From the NCBI GenBank assembly GCA_905373295.1, contig CAJPSJ010000119.1:1-6477 (forward strand): a stretch of DNA of 6,477 nt, written 5' to 3'. Made by a program: the position numbers and the translations under genes. This DNA is from an uncultured Campylobacter sp. GTDB lineage: Bacteria > Campylobacterota > Campylobacteria > Campylobacterales > Campylobacteraceae. The notes under the pieces are model-generated. The model was not told where the DNA came from and searched no databases. It worked only from the letters and a program-made list of their open reading frames with translations. Position 1 is the stretch's first letter, and each line of letters starts with the position of its first letter. Below, piece after piece: positions 4,797 to 6,477 of the stretch.

Positions 4797-6477
4797 ATGC
4801 TCTATTATGAAGTTGCGGTTTTGGGCGCCAGCCTAAAGCCGCTTACTTATAGTTCAAATTTTAAAATCCCAGCTTATCAAATCGTATCCGTTCCCGTAAA
4901 ATCGAGCGTCAAATCCGCCGTGATCCTGCGTGAGGTTTCAAAGCCGAGCTTCAAAACCAAGGAAATTTTAGAGATTTCGCAGCTTAAATTTAGCTCGTTT
5001 CAAAGCACGCTTGCAAATTTTATCGCTAATTACTATGTTTGCGAAAAGGGCGTTGCATTCGGAATTTTCGAGCCTGCGAGCGAGACCGAGCGAGATTTTG
5101 CAAATCCTGCTACCAAGCAGAATTGTGCTTTCGAGCGAACCTACGCGGGTAAGCAATTTTTTGCGCTCGACGGGGATTGTGGCGTTATACAAAATTCCGC
5201 CACCGCGCTGAATTTCGCACAAAAACAGAATTTAAGACAGCCCTTAAATTTTACCTCGCAAAATTTCGCGCTAAATTCTACCGCCGCACAGAATTTTATC
5301 CAAGAGGGCTTTGTCAATGAACAAAATTCCGTTTCAATTCAAAACTCTACATCAGATCAAAATTCCGCCGCAATGAAGACCGCCATAAATTTTGCTGTCG
5401 CGCCGAGTTCGGCGCACAAACAAAATTCCAACATCGCGCAAAATTCGACCCAAGAGCGAGATTTTGCCGATAGAGAGAATTTTGTTTCAGCGCAAAATTT
5501 TACTTCAGCGCAAAATTCCGTCCTAATTCAAAATTTAGACGCTACCGCGCAAAGCCCCATTTCGCAGCCGCTATCTCCGCTTCAAATAGGTAAAATTCCA
5601 AGCCTCACCCCCGCGCAGGAGCAAGCGCGTAAATTTGCCGAAGTTAATGAAACGTCGCTGATCTTCGGCGATACGGGCAGCGGCAAGAGCGAAATTTATA
5701 TCGCGCTGATCGCGCAGGCGCTCGCTGCGGGCAAACAGGCGCTGTTTTTAATGCCCGAGATTTCGCTCACGCCGCAGATGACGAAGCGGCTAAAAAGCTA
5801 TTTCGGCGAGCGGCTCGGCGTCTGGCACTCCAAAATTTCGCCGAAAAAAAAGCGCGAAATTTTAGAAAAATTTAACGCAGGCGAGATCAGGCTCATCGCG
5901 GGCGCTCGCTCGGCGCTATTTTTGCCCTTTAGCGATCTGGGCCTCATCGTCGTGGACGAGGAGCACGACGACAGCTATAAATCGGCCGCGGCGCCGCGTC
6001 TAAATGCCCGCGACGCCGCGATTTTCGTCGGCAAGAAGCTTGGCATCCGCGTGGTTTTGGGCTCCGCGACGCCCGCGCTTAGCACCTACGCGAAGCAGCC
6101 GCATTTCCGCCTGCGCGGCACCTATTTTAGCAGCGACAAGCGCTTCATTTTCGACGAGAGCGAGACGGGGCTGAGCCCCAAAATTTTAACCGAGATCGAG
6201 CGTAGCCTCAAAGCCGGCAAGCAAGCAGTCGTGTTTTTGCCCACGCGCGCGAACTACAAATATATGGTCTGCGAAAACTGCGGGCAGATCGTGCGCTGCC
6301 CATTTTGCGCCGTCGGGATGAGCTACCACGCGGACGCTGCGGCGCTAAAGTGCCATTACTGCGGCTTTAGTACGTTTTACAAGGCGTCTTGCGAAAACTG
6401 CGGCGGCGAGGTGATGCAGGCGCGCAAGATCGGTACGGGCGAGCTCGCGGCACAGCTTACGGCGCGTTTCCCAAGTG
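4797..6477 (+). CDS. priA: Primosomal protein N' / replication restart helicase PriA (partial), with a large repeat-bearing insertion
   Basis: 3'-to-5' superfamily 2 DNA helicase that reloads the replisome at stalled forks. The frame is open for 560 codons to the window edge; the last helicase motifs are outside. Seen: an N-terminal 3'-end-binding-like domain starting MLYYEVAVLG (about 1-95), then a Gln/Asn/Phe/Ser-rich segment (about 97-262), then the helicase with Walker A GDTGSGKSE (291-299), LMPEISLTPQ (318-327), Walker B DEEH (387-390) and GSATP (422-426). The eight zinc-binding cysteines are all present in four pairs: C492/C495, C501/C504, C519/C522, C532/C535. The ATG at 4797 is chosen because it gives the family N terminus; no good ribosome site precedes it, 4 bases after the pseudopilin stop. 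The insertion sits where E. coli PriA has its winged-helix domain. The reading frame is uninterrupted and the core motifs are intact, so the protein is probably functional. Confidence 0.95.
   Translation, partial: MLYYEVAVLGASLKPLTYSSNFKIPAYQIVSVPVKSSVKSAVILREVSKPSFKTKEILEISQLKFSSFQSTLANFIANYYVCEKGVAFGIFEPASETERDFANPATKQNCAFERTYAGKQFFALDGDCGVIQNSATALNFAQKQNLRQPLNFTSQNFALNSTAAQNFIQEGFVNEQNSVSIQNSTSDQNSAAMKTAINFAVAPSSAHKQNSNIAQNSTQERDFADRENFVSAQNFTSAQNSVLIQNLDATAQSPISQPLSPLQIGKIPSLTPAQEQARKFAEVNETSLIFGDTGSGKSEIYIALIAQALAAGKQALFLMPEISLTPQMTKRLKSYFGERLGVWHSKISPKKKREILEKFNAGEIRLIAGARSALFLPFSDLGLIVVDEEHDDSYKSAAAPRLNARDAAIFVGKKLGIRVVLGSATPALSTYAKQPHFRLRGTYFSSDKRFIFDESETGLSPKILTEIERSLKAGKQAVVFLPTRANYKYMVCENCGQIVRCPFCAVGMSYHADAAALKCHYCGFSTFYKASCENCGGEVMQARKIGTGELAAQLTARFPS
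5187..5540 (+). repeat. Degenerate 18-base in-frame tandem array inside priA (Gln-Asn-Phe/Ser hexapeptides)
   Basis: The region encodes repeated x-x-Q-N-(F/S/L)-x units. Asn residues of the motif fall at codons 133, 139, 145, 151, 156, 160, 166, 177, 183, 189, 198, 210, 216, 228, 234, 240 and 246, so the spacing is mostly 6 codons or a multiple of 6. The DNA core is CAAAATTY. The best-preserved pair is TTCAGCGCAAAATT at 5486-5499 and again at 5504-5517, exactly 18 bases apart. An outlying related unit (Gln-Asn at codons 108-109) lies upstream in the same six-codon phase as the first block. All changes keep the frame. This is a minisatellite-like expansion that has since diverged. Confidence 0.85.

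Noticed and set aside
4968..5222. Minus-strand open frame and an overlapping plus-strand frame (5011-5211)
   Set aside because: Both overlap the uninterrupted priA frame, lack start signals and resemble no family; they are shadows of a skewed-composition coding region.
5187..5540. CRISPR array
   Set aside because: The units are short (18 bases), degenerate and coding in one frame, without uniform repeats, unique spacers of fixed length or nearby cas genes.

Overview
The window looks like a chromosomal segment of a Campylobacter or close relative. The evidence is the GluRS2-type glutamyl-tRNA synthetase, the two-step base texture (AT-rich leaders, frequent AAATTT words), T-rich upstream tracts with TATAAT-like -10 boxes, AAAGGA ribosome sites and a Campylobacter-style pseudopilin start. 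Base composition is visibly richer in GC than C. jejuni, so one of the higher-GC oral species (the C. gracilis, C. showae, C. rectus group) is a reasonable guess, not a proof.

Layout. Positions 1-993 (minus strand) hold the first 331 codons of gltX, which runs off the left edge. A 114-base divergent promoter region follows. A tight plus-strand operon then reads mscL (1108-1512), a Crp/Fnr-family regulator (1522-2160), a membrane metallophosphoesterase (2164-3291) and psd (3292-4212), with gaps of 9, 3 and 0 bases. A 94-base gap with a weak terminator-like hairpin and a clear promoter leads into a second unit: a type II/IV pseudopilin (4307-4792) and, 4 bases later, priA (4797 to the right edge, incomplete). 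No stretch over 300 bases lacks a gene.

How the genes fit together. The first operon is envelope-centred: a tension-gated channel, a regulator with no visible Fe-S cysteine cluster, a membrane-anchored phosphoesterase and the last enzyme of phosphatidylethanolamine synthesis. The second unit pairs a surface or DNA-uptake type pseudopilin with the replication restart helicase.

The most unusual element lies inside priA. Between the N-terminal DNA-binding part and the helicase core there is an extra segment of about 165 codons. It contains a degenerate 18-base tandem array (5187-5540) that encodes Gln-Asn-Phe/Ser hexapeptides. The array is in frame throughout, carries 16 RAATTY words all in one codon phase, and uses codons unlike the rest of the gene. 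psd carries a separate low-complexity insertion of about 39 codons. Both look like lineage-specific in-frame growth in otherwise conserved enzymes.
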